Origin: an uncultured Opitutia bacterium
GTDB lineage: Bacteria > Verrucomicrobiota > Verrucomicrobiia > Opitutales > Opitutaceae
DNA: 48,527 bases
Direction of reading: 5' to 3'
Assembly (NCBI GenBank): GCA_903872505.1
Contig: CAIQKV010000016.1
Location: forward strand, 1 to 48,527
The notes under the pieces are model-generated. The model did no database searches, was not told where the DNA came from, and saw only the letters and a program-made list of their open reading frames with translations. Positions 8,622 to 16,503 of this stretch are shown in pieces. Position numbers and translations under genes: made by a program. Numbering within the stretch: the first letter of the stretch is position 1; each line of letters begins with the position of its first letter.

Positions 8622-9089
8622 GTGAGCACCTCCGCCGCCCGTGAGAAATTCCGCCGTTTCCTGGCTCAGAAGGGCCTGCGGGCCACCCGGCAGCGGCTGG
8701 CGATCTTCGACGCGGCCTTCGCCCAGAAGGACCATGTCACCGCCGAGCAGCTGCTCGACTACGCCCGCAGCATCGACGATTCCGTCTCCCGCGCCACGGT
8801 CTACCGCACGCTGCCCATCATGACCGAGAGCGCCCTGCTGCGCGAGGTGGACATCGGCACCGGCGAGAAATTCTACCACCCGAACAAGGAGGGCGGTAGC
8901 ACCCAGGTGGCGCAGGTCGTGTGCCTCGACTGCGACCGGATCTTCGAGATCAGCGCGCCCTTCATGGAATGGTACGGCAACACGGTTTCCTCCAAGCTCG
9001 GCCTGACCCCGGTCTCCCAGCGGCTCCAGGTCAGCGCGCGCTGCGAGGCGCTGCGCCTGACCGGCACCTGCCCCCGTCGCGCCTCCTGA
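8622..9089 (+). CDS. Fur-family transcriptional regulator with degenerate metal sites
   Basis: The GTG at 8622 gives 155 residues. The N-terminal winged helix is clear: [16 protein letters not shown] (18-33), [11 protein letters not shown] and [12 protein letters not shown] (56-67) match Fur family recognition elements. The C-terminal dimer domain keeps one CxxC pair (C101, C104 in [10 protein letters not shown]). The histidine-rich HHDH segment just before that pair is absent, replaced by GSTQVAQVV. The second structural pair is C150-P-R-R, with arginine where the last cysteine is expected; its codon CGC is one transition from TGC. The protein therefore probably does not sense iron in the ordinary way. 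It may bind DNA constitutively or use another signal. The TPR gene starts six bases after its stop, suggesting cotranscription. Confidence 0.85.
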   Translation: MSTSAAREKFRRFLAQKGLRATRQRLAIFDAAFAQKDHVTAEQLLDYARSIDDSVSRATVYRTLPIMTESALLREVDIGTGEKFYHPNKEGGSTQVAQVVCLDCDRIFEISAPFMEWYGNTVSSKLGLTPVSQRLQVSARCEALRLTGTCPRRAS

Positions 9090-9095
9090 CCGACC

Positions 9096-9464
9096 ATGTC
9101 CAAGGCCAACGATCCCGAATTCGAAATGCGGTTCTACGAGTCCGTGCTGAAGCGCGACTCCAGCTACACCGAGGTGGTGGAACTCCTCGGCGGCCTCTAC
9201 ACCAAGCACGGGCGGATCGCCGACGGCCTCCGCATGGACCGTCGGCTGGTGCGGCTCCTCCCGCAGAACGCCACCGCCCACTACAATCTCGCTTGCAGCC
9301 TCGCCCTGCTGAAGCGCAAGTCCGCCGCCCTCCGTTCGCTGCGCCACGCGGTCGAACTCGGGTACACTGATCTCGACTGGATGCAGCAGGATCCCGACCT
9401 CGACGGCTTGAAACGCCACCCGGACTTCAGCGCCCTGGTCAAGGAGCTCAAGCCCCAGAGCTGA
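9096..9464 (+). CDS. TPR-repeat protein
   Basis: A 122-residue protein six bases downstream of the fur-like gene and likely in its transcript. Two to three TPR-like helical hairpins are visible: SYTEVVELLGGLYTKHGR (about 26-43), LLPQNATAHYNLACSLALLK with the typical A-Y-N-L-A spacing (about 54-73), and SAALRSLRHAVELG. The end, with LDWMQQDPDLDGLKRHPDF, is a common closing motif in bacterial TPR proteins. There is no signal peptide, so it is presumably a cytoplasmic adaptor. The partner is unknown. The coding sequence has no enzymatic motif. Confidence 0.75.
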   Translation: MSKANDPEFEMRFYESVLKRDSSYTEVVELLGGLYTKHGRIADGLRMDRRLVRLLPQNATAHYNLACSLALLKRKSAALRSLRHAVELGYTDLDWMQQDPDLDGLKRHPDFSALVKELKPQS

Positions 9465-9516
9465 GCGGCGCGACGGCCGAGTTGCGGCGCGGGCCGCCAG
9501 CAGCCCGGGCGACGGC

Positions 9517-10533
9517 CTACCGCAGCTCGAACAGCTGCTGCAGCACGGTCTCGAGGTCCTTGCCGACCTTCCAGCCCCCGCGGTACGAGAAGGCCAGTGA
9601 TTTGCTCCGGTTTCGCTTCGTAATCGCCGTGTCCACTTCGACGATTTTGGGCTGGTCCGGCGTCAGTCCGACGGCATCCAAGTCCGACAGTGGCGTCCAC
9701 GCAAACGGGATGCCCGTCCAGTCGAACTTGATTTCCCAGCCGGCGACCGCGGGCGGCAACGGCTTGGTCAGCAGCGAGGGGTACCGCAGCGCGAAGTCGG
9801 GCACCCGCCGGGTGGCGAGGCGCAGCCGCACCGCCGCCGGCATCTGGGCGAAATAATCCTGGACGCTGGTCACTTTTCCCGCCCGCCACCGGTTGAAGAA
9901 GTCGAGCGGGTCGAAGCCCATCAGGTTCATCCCGTTCCAGAGGCTGTGGTCATTGGTGCTGCCGAATTTCCGCCGGTCATACCAGGCTTGGAAATTGCGC
10001 GTGACCATCACCCCCATCTCGAAGTGCAGGTGCGCCCGGTCGCGCGGGATCTTGGATCTGCCCGAACTGTGCCCCATCAGGCCGATGATCTGGCCACGCG
10101 TGACGTGGTCGCCCGCCTTGAGTCCCGGCGCGATGCGCGCCAGGTGCGCGTACAGGGTGTAGATCGCGGGAGACGCGTCGGGGTGCTCGAGCACGATGTA
10201 GCTCCCGTAGTTGCTGTCCCCGGCGCTCGCACTGACGTATCGCACCACGCCGCTCATCGCCGCGAGGACGTTGTCGGCCGGCTCGCCGCGCCGGTCGCGC
10301 GAGATGCACTTGATGTCGAGCCCCTCGTGGAATTGCGCCCCGCCCGTGCGCACCCCGCCGTAGCTGCCGGACTCCGGATCGCCCGAGCCGGCTTGCTGCA
10401 GGTAGTCGCCCAGCGGCCGGCCTTCCGCCCAGGCCGGGTTGGGCGTCGGCCAGACCAGTTCGATCCGTTCCGCGCCGCGCGCCGCGGACGCGGCCAGCAG
10501 GCCCAGGAAAATCAGTACGCGCCAGGTGCTCAT
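9517..10533 (-). CDS. Exported M23-family (LytM) peptidase-like protein
   Basis: A 338-residue protein with a signal peptide (about residues 1-20, ending AARGA). The M23 fold covers roughly 55-175: FHEGLDIK puts H69 and D73 in place as zinc ligands, and AHLHFEMG supplies H168 and H170. All four core residues are therefore present, so it is probably an active Gly-Gly or D,L endopeptidase, or possibly an amidase activator. The C-terminal 160 residues are unassigned. The ATG overlaps the TGA of the upstream lipoprotein gene (ATGA at 10530-10533), so translation is coupled in the hemW-DUF62-lipoprotein-M23 operon. It acts in the periplasm, probably on peptidoglycan. Confidence 0.87.
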   Translation of the reverse strand: MSTWRVLIFLGLLAASAARGAERIELVWPTPNPAWAEGRPLGDYLQQAGSGDPESGSYGGVRTGGAQFHEGLDIKCISRDRRGEPADNVLAAMSGVVRYVSASAGDSNYGSYIVLEHPDASPAIYTLYAHLARIAPGLKAGDHVTRGQIIGLMGHSSGRSKIPRDRAHLHFEMGVMVTRNFQAWYDRRKFGSTNDHSLWNGMNLMGFDPLDFFNRWRAGKVTSVQDYFAQMPAAVRLRLATRRVPDFALRYPSLLTKPLPPAVAGWEIKFDWTGIPFAWTPLSDLDAVGLTPDQPKIVEVDTAITKRNRSKSLAFSYRGGWKVGKDLETVLQQLFELR

Positions 10534-11009
10534 CGCTTGGCCGCGGCCGGCCGCAGCGCGGCGCAGGTTTCGTTCAGGCTCGCCACCAACGCCGGCAAGG
10601 CCGCATCCGGCGTCTCGATGAAGATCAGCAGTTTTCCGTTTTCAATCGGCTGATCCATTTGGCGAGCGCCGAAGGGCACACCGCCCAGCGTGATCACCAG
10701 CCGCCGGCCCGGATTCGCCGCCGACAGCCGGTAGAGGTCGCGACCCGCCGCGGGCGTCAGGTTGAACTTCAGGCACTGCCCCAGGTCGGTCTCGGCCATC
10801 GCGACGCTGACAAAGTCGTATTCGGTGAAGGCGGCCTTCGGCAGCACCGAAATCTGCACCCCGCTCCGGGGCAGCGTGACCAGCTCCGCCGAGCTGTCCG
10901 CGGATTCCAGGAAGAACCGGGCGACTTCCAGCGTGAAGTGCGGTGGCGGCGGTGCCGACTGGCAGCCGGCAAGCGCGACACCGAGGCAGAGCACCGCCGC
11001 CGCCCTCAT
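10530..11009 (-). CDS. Putative lipoprotein of the hemW-DUF62-M23 operon
   Basis: From the ATG at 11009 the product has 159 residues; an earlier in-frame start at 11039 would lie inside the preceding gene and spoil the signal peptide. The N-terminus is a lipoprotein signal, with LAGC at 13-16 making C16 the lipidated residue. The mature part is about 140 residues; the stretch LGQCLKFNLTPAAGRDLYRL with GRRLVITLGGVPFGARQMD recalls the periplasmic domain of SecD-like proteins, but only weakly. The start overlaps the DUF62 stop and its own stop overlaps the M23 start, both as ATGA. It may be an envelope partner of the M23 peptidase. Function unknown. Confidence 0.75.
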   Translation of the reverse strand: MRAAAVLCLGVALAGCQSAPPPPHFTLEVARFFLESADSSAELVTLPRSGVQISVLPKAAFTEYDFVSVAMAETDLGQCLKFNLTPAAGRDLYRLSAANPGRRLVITLGGVPFGARQMDQPIENGKLLIFIETPDAALPALVASLNETCAALRPAAAKR

Positions 11010-11899
11010 GGTTTCGGCCTTTCCACGTGGACGCTCCACTCTGCGCCGCTGGCGATGCCGCGCGCCTTGGCGAAATCGCCCATGTTCACGGCGAACGAGA
11101 CGCTCATCAGGCTGTTGAGGTAGAGCAACGGCGCACCGGGCGCCACGTCGCCAAAGGTGCGCACATACGGCAGCTCGCCCGTGTAGACCACCTTGCCTGC
11201 CCGCGCGATGGTCACGCGGAAGCGTTCGCCGAGCTTGGGCGTCAGCCGGGCGAACAGCGCCTCGTCGAGGTTGGTCCAGACGTTGCCGTACTGGAAATCA
11301 AGCGCGGGAATGGTGCCGACCAGCGAACCGTTCTCCAAGCGAGGCCGCTCGTAGGCAAGCATCAGCACCGCGGGCTCCAGCCGCGATCCCACCTCGTCAA
11401 ACGTGATCGCGCCCGCCGCGAGCTTGGCGCCGACGTACGCAAAAACGTCGCGCCCGTGGAACGTGAACGATTTCTCCGAGCCCGGACGGCGGTGCCTGGC
11501 CTCGTCGATCTGCCGCACCGCCTCGATGCCGAGATCCTCCGCGACGAGCGTCCACGTCCCGTTATCCGGCCCGACGAAATAGTGCCCGCTCTTCGTCTTC
11601 AGCACGACGGCCTTGCGTTCGGTGCCGACCCCCGGGTCGATCACGGAGACAAACACCGTGCCCGCCGGCCAGAACGGCGCCGTCTGCTTCAGCCGGTAGG
11701 CCCCTTCCCAGATGTCGTACGGCGTGTTTTCATGGCTCAGGTCGTGGATGGCGAGCCGCGGGCTGACGCCCACGGCCACGCCCTTCATGGCGGCCACGGC
11801 GCCGTCCTTCGTGCCAAAGTCGGTCTGGATCACCAGGGCATGCTCGCCGGCTCCGGCGACCGCGGCGAACGCGAGGAAGAGCAAAAACAAGCGCTTCAT
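11006..11899 (-). CDS. Exported SAM hydroxide adenosyltransferase (DUF62 / SAM hydrolase family)
   Basis: From the ATG at 11899 the product has 297 residues. The first 18 form a signal peptide (MKRLFLLFLAFAAVAGAG), followed at once by the DUF62 fold: IQTDFGTKDG (D27), SHENTPYDIWEGAY, VIDPGVGTERKA and GPDNGTW. D88 and R95 are spaced seven apart and H148 lies in TFHGRD, reproducing the Asp-Arg-His signature of SAM hydroxide adenosyltransferases, which cleave SAM to adenosine and methionine. The fluorinase/chlorinase signatures are not evident. Export is odd because SAM is normally cytoplasmic. It overlaps hemW upstream (ATGA at 11896-11899) and the lipoprotein downstream, so it is translated as part of a coupled unit. 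Confidence 0.88.
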   Translation of the reverse strand: MKRLFLLFLAFAAVAGAGEHALVIQTDFGTKDGAVAAMKGVAVGVSPRLAIHDLSHENTPYDIWEGAYRLKQTAPFWPAGTVFVSVIDPGVGTERKAVVLKTKSGHYFVGPDNGTWTLVAEDLGIEAVRQIDEARHRRPGSEKSFTFHGRDVFAYVGAKLAAGAITFDEVGSRLEPAVLMLAYERPRLENGSLVGTIPALDFQYGNVWTNLDEALFARLTPKLGERFRVTIARAGKVVYTGELPYVRTFGDVAPGAPLLYLNSLMSVSFAVNMGDFAKARGIASGAEWSVHVERPKP

Positions 11900-13080
11900 G
11901 CCGGGATCAGGGGTTGAAAGGCCTCCATGACCTCGGCGCCCACCGAGTCGGCCAGCAGCCGGCCGCGGTTGGTCAACCGCACCCGCGGGCCCTCGCGCAC
12001 CGCGAGTCCCTCCGCCACGCAACGCGCCAACAGCGCCTCTACCGCCGGCCACGGCGCCGCCGGACAGCGGGCGCGCCAGGCCGCGACATCCACTCCCTCG
12101 TTCATCCGCAGGCCGAAGATCATCGCGTCCTCGGCCAGCAACGCCGGCGTCAGCGCCACCCGGTCCTCGGTCACGCGCTCGCCCCGGGCAAGATGCGCGA
12201 GCCACTGGTCCAGGTCGGCCACGTTTGCCCCCCGCCACCCGCCCTGCTGCGACGCCGCCGACGGGCCGAGGCCGGCCCATTCGTGCATGAGCCAGGTGTT
12301 GAGGTTGTGGCGGCAGGCATGGCCCGGGCGGGCGAAATTCGACACCTCGTATTGCGCGTAGCCCGCCTCGGCCAGCTGGTCCCAGGTCGCCTCGTACAGT
12401 CGCGCCTCGTGCTCCGGGTCGAGCTTCACCCGGCCCTGGGACAGCTTCACCCACAGCGCGGTGTCCTCCTCAAAGGTCAGGCAGTAGGTCGAGAGGTGGT
12501 CGGGCGCGAGCCGCACCGCCTCGCGCACATCCGCCGCCCATTCGTCCGCGGTCTGGCCCGGGAGGGCGAACATGAGGTCCAGGTTCACACTGGCGAACCC
12601 GGCCGCCCGCACGCGCTCGTAGGCCCGGTAAATCTGCTCGCGCGAGTGCTGCCGGCCGAGCGCGTCGAGCAGCGCCGGCTGGAAGCTCTGCACCCCCAGC
12701 GACACGCGGGTGATCCCCGCCGCGCGCAACGCCGCCAGGCGCTCGACCGTGACCGACCCGGGGGCGAGTTCCACGGTCCACTCCTCCGGCACGCCGCCGC
12801 AACGCGCGCGGACGATTTCCCCCAGCCGCGCCAGATCGCGGGCCGACAGCAGCCCCGGCGTGCCGCCGCCCCAGAAAACCGTCGTCACCGGCCGCGGCCA
12901 GGACACCAGGTCCGCCTCGCGCTCGACTCCGGCCAGAAAACCCCGGATCGCGGCGGAAGTCGGCTTGGTCTGGTAGAATGCGCAAAAGTCGCAGGTCGAG
13001 GCGCAGAACGGCACATGGACGTACAGCCCCAGCGGGCCGGGCGGTGCAGCTTTGTCTTGCGCTGATGCGATGTGGCTCAT
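11896..13080 (-). CDS. hemW: HemW-like radical SAM heme chaperone
   Basis: ATG at 13080 gives 394 residues; a GTG at 13089 would add three. The radical SAM motif CASTCDFC gives C26, C30 and C33 after the HemW-typical YVHVPFC. FWGGGTPGLL, SLGVQSFQPALLDALGRQHS and NLDLMFALPGQT are further family motifs, and the C-terminal HemN-like domain (GLGPSAAS, then AEDAMIFGLRMNEGV) is complete. HemW binds heme and is thought to pass it to respiratory enzymes; it was once annotated as coproporphyrinogen oxidase, but the HemN-specific extra features are not seen. It is the first gene of a four-gene coupled operon and is divergent from the lipoprotein gene at 13125 with a very short spacer. Confidence 0.9.
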   Translation of the reverse strand: MSHIASAQDKAAPPGPLGLYVHVPFCASTCDFCAFYQTKPTSAAIRGFLAGVEREADLVSWPRPVTTVFWGGGTPGLLSARDLARLGEIVRARCGGVPEEWTVELAPGSVTVERLAALRAAGITRVSLGVQSFQPALLDALGRQHSREQIYRAYERVRAAGFASVNLDLMFALPGQTADEWAADVREAVRLAPDHLSTYCLTFEEDTALWVKLSQGRVKLDPEHEARLYEATWDQLAEAGYAQYEVSNFARPGHACRHNLNTWLMHEWAGLGPSAASQQGGWRGANVADLDQWLAHLARGERVTEDRVALTPALLAEDAMIFGLRMNEGVDVAAWRARCPAAPWPAVEALLARCVAEGLAVREGPRVRLTNRGRLLADSVGAEVMEAFQPLIPA

Positions 13081-13091
13081 TACTAACACGT

Positions 13092-13120
13092 TTGAATCCG
13101 TCCGGTTTTCACTCTAAAAA
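13092..13120 (+). promoter_or_regulatory. Possible promoter of the IPT-like lipoprotein gene
   Basis: TTGAAT (13092-13097) and TAAAAA (13115-13120) are 17 bases apart in the AT-rich spacer between hemW and the divergent lipoprotein gene. A start at about 13127 would leave almost no leader, and no Shine-Dalgarno is seen. Tentative. Confidence 0.3.
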
Positions 13121-13124
13121 GACA

Positions 13125-14048
13125 ATGCATACCAACCGAATTTCCCCCGCGAGAAAAATCCTCCTCGGACTCGGCGCCAGCCTCGGCCTTTTGCTGCTCA
13201 GCGGCTGCGAAAGCGTCGTCCTGACGAACCTCACGCCGGCCTCGCTGCCGGAGAATCCGTCGCAGATTTACACCATCACCATGCGGGTGACGCCCAAGAT
13301 CGACACCATCGTGCCGGGCTCGATCAAGCCGGAGATCGTCATCGACGGCCGCAACTTCGCGATGAACCAGAGCTCGCTCGCCGAGGGGCTCTATGAGTTC
13401 GACTACCAGCTGCCCGCCGGCCGCGACGAGATCGCCTACTACTTCCTCGTCAACTACCAGACCACGACCAACGGCGTGCACAGCCCGCATGAGGTTTACA
13501 CCGCGACCACCCACGGGCAGGTCGTCCACCGCTACGTCCTCGCCCTCGAGGTCAATCGCGGCCCGGTCGGCGCCCGCGTGAGCGTGCTCGGCCGCGGCTT
13601 CACCCCGCAGGATATCATCTACTTCGAGAACACGCCGACCCGCACCGTCTTCGAGTCGCCCAACGCCCTCAGCTTCTTCGTCCCCGCGCTCGAGGCCAGC
13701 CGCAACTACCAGGTCAAGCTTGGCAGCACCTCCGGCAACTCGCCGGTCGGCTCCTTCCGCATCGACGCCAGCAGCCTGACGGTCACGCCGTCGTCGCTCA
13801 CCCTCCGGACGGGCGAAAAGCAGACCCTCACCTTCAATGTGCCCAACGCCGCTCCCCCGGGCGGCCTGCTCCTCGACATCACCACCGACGTGCCCGAGAG
13901 CATCATCATGCCCGAGGTCATCGTGCCGGCGGGCCAGTCCAGCGTCACGATCACGGTCGAAAGCGGCAAACCCGGCAGCGGCAGCCTCTTCCTCAAGGGT
14001 TACGGCGCCGGCGAGCTCACGATCCCTGTCACGGTGACGGCGAAGTAA
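13125..14048 (+). CDS. Surface lipoprotein with IPT/TIG-like and Ig-like modules
   Basis: The ATG at 13125 gives 307 residues. A lipoprotein signal ends in LLLSGC with C28 as the lipidated residue. Residues about 35-165 are unassigned and beta-rich (YTITMRVTPKIDTIVPGS). Residues about 170-235 (GARVSVLGRGFTPQDIIYF, then FFVPALEASRNYQVKL) resemble an IPT/TIG domain. The last 80 (SLTVTPSSLTLRTGEKQTLT, then VPAGQSSVTITV) resemble a bacterial Ig-like sandwich. It is therefore probably an anchored adhesin-like or structural envelope protein. It is monocistronic: a strong terminator follows 28 bases after the stop. Confidence 0.8.
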   Translation: MHTNRISPARKILLGLGASLGLLLLSGCESVVLTNLTPASLPENPSQIYTITMRVTPKIDTIVPGSIKPEIVIDGRNFAMNQSSLAEGLYEFDYQLPAGRDEIAYYFLVNYQTTTNGVHSPHEVYTATTHGQVVHRYVLALEVNRGPVGARVSVLGRGFTPQDIIYFENTPTRTVFESPNALSFFVPALEASRNYQVKLGSTSGNSPVGSFRIDASSLTVTPSSLTLRTGEKQTLTFNVPNAAPPGGLLLDITTDVPESIIMPEVIVPAGQSSVTITVESGKPGSGSLFLKGYGAGELTIPVTVTAK

Positions 14049-14076
14049 GCGACTGACGGGTCACAGGTATTTCAGG

Positions 14077-14104
14077 GCGGGGCCGCGAGCCCCGCTCTTT
14101 TTTT
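14077..14104 (+). terminator. Rho-independent terminator after the IPT-like lipoprotein
   Basis: The 7-bp GC stem GCGGGGC / GCCCCGC encloses a CGCGA loop and is followed by TC and seven T residues (14098-14104). It is one of the clearest terminators in the window. Confidence 0.9.
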
Positions 14105-14187
14105 GCGCCCGTCCCGGCCGGCGGCATGGCGGATTGCCTTTTGGCCGGCCGTCACCGAGACAATGGGGCACCCCGACCCGATTTCCC

Positions 14188-15558
14188 ATGTGCCCCCTGC
14201 TCCAACACCACGCCCTCTGGTTTGCTCTGGCTTGCCTCCTGCTCCTCGCGGCCAACGTCTACGTCTTCCTCAAGCGCAACTGGGAGGAGTCGCTTTTCCC
14301 GACATCCTACGCCCGGCTCTACTACCCCCTTGATGTGCCCTCCATCCTCCGGTGGCACATCGAGTCCAGCAGCCGGCTCCGCTTGGAAATCGCGTGGAAC
14401 AAATCGCCCGCCATCTGGCAGTTGTTTGTCGACGGGAAGCTGGCCCGGGACCTGCCCGGCTCCGCCCTGTGCATCGACCTCGCGGGTGCCCAGTTCGACG
14501 GCTCGACCGCCGCCCCGCTCGAGGCGTTTGAGCACCGTTACAAGCTCCGGCCGCTGCCCGAGGGCGCCGGGCCGGACCTCGATTTCACCATCGTGGCCAT
14601 CGCCGCCGACTATTACCGAAAGCGGGGCATGTTTTTCCCGAAGGATGTGTTCCTGTTCTACACCGACATCCCGGTGGGCGACTTCCAGCGCCACCCTGTC
14701 AGCTACTGGGTGGACGACTACCGCTACGTCGGTGCCGCTACCCTCGCGGCCGCCGACCGGGTGGTCCGCGACGAGATGGGCGTCCTTGATTCCGACGACA
14801 CCCTCACCCGTATGGAGAAAGTCATGCGCTACCTCCGCGCCCAGCTCGCCAACTCAGGCGGCGTGCCGAAGGACGCCTTCCGCTGGCTGGATCCGTGGCG
14901 GATTTTCCAGGAGATGGTCGCCGGCACGGGCAAGGGCTGGTGCACCCAGAACGCCCAGATCTATACCTTCTTCGCCAACCGCGCCGGCATCTCGACCCGC
15001 TTCGTTTTCGGCGCCTACACCCAAGACAACGTCATCGTTTACAACGGCCACTCCTGGGCGGAGTGCTGGGTCAAGGAACAGAACCGCTGGACCCACGTGG
15101 ACCCGTCACACTCCATCATCGCCGTGCAGGACCAGAAGGGCGCGCTGCTCAACACCGCCGACATCATGCACCTCTGCGAGCACTCGACGTTTGGCGGCCT
15201 GACGGCCCGCATTTTTAAGGACTGGCACTGGAAGACCCTCGCCGTCGAGGCGGCCCCCGGCACCGCCGTCAATGTCCCGTTCGAGTTGGTGAACGTCCTG
15301 CCGCGCACGCACCTCAACCGCCAGTCGATCATCAAATACCGGCGTCCGCCCAACGTGGAGGACACGCGCGACACCTACTCAATGCTGCTGAAAAGCCCCA
15401 CCTACACGTGGGCTAATTTCAAGCGCTACCTCTTCGAGCCGACCCTCGCCTACTCCAAGTTGCCCACCAATGGCCTGCGCACCTATGCCGTGCGCCAGTC
15501 GCTCTTCGCCGGACTGGTTGTCGCCTTGATCCTGCTGGTCGGATCGCTCTGCTGCTAG
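14188..15558 (+). CDS. Membrane-anchored transglutaminase-like protein
   Basis: The ATG at 14188 gives 456 residues; an earlier start at 14134 would add 18 residues before the first hydrophobic segment and is unlikely. A membrane segment at about 9-28 and another at about 437-455 flank a large periplasmic part. The transglutaminase-core triad is visible: C252 (GKGWCTQNAQ), H288 (NGHSWAECW) and D305 (THVDPSH). Such bacterial domains act as cysteine proteases or peptide-linking enzymes on the cell surface; the substrate is unknown. It has its own transcript start after the 14.1-kb terminator, and its TAG abuts the stop of the convergent EEP gene with no spacer. Confidence 0.85.
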   Translation: MCPLLQHHALWFALACLLLLAANVYVFLKRNWEESLFPTSYARLYYPLDVPSILRWHIESSSRLRLEIAWNKSPAIWQLFVDGKLARDLPGSALCIDLAGAQFDGSTAAPLEAFEHRYKLRPLPEGAGPDLDFTIVAIAADYYRKRGMFFPKDVFLFYTDIPVGDFQRHPVSYWVDDYRYVGAATLAAADRVVRDEMGVLDSDDTLTRMEKVMRYLRAQLANSGGVPKDAFRWLDPWRIFQEMVAGTGKGWCTQNAQIYTFFANRAGISTRFVFGAYTQDNVIVYNGHSWAECWVKEQNRWTHVDPSHSIIAVQDQKGALLNTADIMHLCEHSTFGGLTARIFKDWHWKTLAVEAAPGTAVNVPFELVNVLPRTHLNRQSIIKYRRPPNVEDTRDTYSMLLKSPTYTWANFKRYLFEPTLAYSKLPTNGLRTYAVRQSLFAGLVVALILLVGSLCC

Positions 15559-16473
15559 CTACTTCGCCGACAGCTCCAGCTTCACCACCACCGGTCGGTG
15601 GTCGCTCGCCTCCCGCACTCCCGGCCCGTCGTAGATGCGCGCCACCCCGCCCTGCACCGCCGGCCGCAGGGCCGGTGACACCAGGATGTGATCCACACCG
15701 GAGTAGGAATCCTCCTTGCGGTAGGCATGAGTCCACGTTTCGCCGCGTGAGTCCGCCGCGGGCAGCAATACGGCGATCTCGGTCTTGCCGCGCTGCTGGA
15801 GCCGCTGCATCGCCTTGCCGCCCTTCGGTTCGTTGCAATCCCCCAGGATCAGGAACCGCGCTATTTCCGGGTCGGCCACCCGTAACAGCACCCGGTCGCG
15901 TACCGCGGTCGCTTCCCCGAGCCGACGCTGCGTCGACTGCGGATCGTCCGGGCGGTCGGTGAAGCGGCTTTTCAGGTGCAGGCCGAAGAGCGTGACGTCG
16001 CCCGCCGCTGTCGCGATCGACACCTCGAGCAACCCGCGCTTCACCCGCTCCCGGCCTTGGAAATAGGAAAATTCCAGGTTGGTATGCGGCACGACCGACT
16101 TGAGCGGCCGCCGCGAGAGCAACGCCACATGCCGGTCGGCGTCGGGTCCGTCGAGCAGCACGGCGTACGGATAGTCCGTCCCTTCCACCTTCAGGTCGCG
16201 CCGCAACTCCTCGAGGAACGGCTGGCTGCCCATCTCCTGCAGCACCAGGACGTCGGCATTCAGGCCGCGGATCACGGCGCGCAGCGCGCGCTTTTCCGAC
16301 TCCGGCTTGGGGTAGTCCTGCCGATACCCGGCCTCGGTCACCCGGTTGGCCGGGACGTAATTTTCGATGTTGTACGTGGCGATCGTGAGCGACTCAGCCC
16401 GCAGCCCCGCCGCCAGAATCAGATTGAACAGAAGACAACCGAAGAAATGGCGGTGGAGCTCGCGGACCTTCAT
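15559..16473 (-). CDS. Exported endonuclease/exonuclease/phosphatase-family protein
   Basis: A 304-residue protein with an N-terminal signal peptide (about 1-26, hydrophobic CLLFNLILAAGLRA). The EEP fold motifs occur in order: TYNIENY (33-39), LQEMGS with the metal-binding Glu, GLHLKSR, LGDCNEP, SGVDHILVS and the closing SDHRPVVVKL with the catalytic Asp-His. It could be an extracellular nuclease or phosphodiesterase; the family includes DNase I-like enzymes and sphingomyelinases, and the substrate cannot be told. It lies 30 bases downstream of the M48 protease gene on the same strand and is probably cotranscribed with it. Confidence 0.87.
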   Translation of the reverse strand: MKVRELHRHFFGCLLFNLILAAGLRAESLTIATYNIENYVPANRVTEAGYRQDYPKPESEKRALRAVIRGLNADVLVLQEMGSQPFLEELRRDLKVEGTDYPYAVLLDGPDADRHVALLSRRPLKSVVPHTNLEFSYFQGRERVKRGLLEVSIATAAGDVTLFGLHLKSRFTDRPDDPQSTQRRLGEATAVRDRVLLRVADPEIARFLILGDCNEPKGGKAMQRLQQRGKTEIAVLLPAADSRGETWTHAYRKEDSYSGVDHILVSPALRPAVQGGVARIYDGPGVREASDHRPVVVKLELSAK

Positions 16474-16503
16474 CTCCGTTCCCTCCGATTCCTCCCGTAA
16501 AGG

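Noticed and set aside
9465..9516. Terminator between the TPR and M23 genes
   Set aside because: GC-rich with partial symmetry but no clear stem-loop and no T-run.
11006..11899. DUF62 gene as a fluorinase or chlorinase
   Set aside because: It shows the Asp-Arg-His triad of the hydroxide adenosyltransferases and no halogenase-type features or gene context.
11006..12454. Longer form of the DUF62 gene reaching to 12454
   Set aside because: The extension overlaps hemW in another frame and is Gly/Arg-rich without motifs; the true start at 11899 begins a clean signal peptide.
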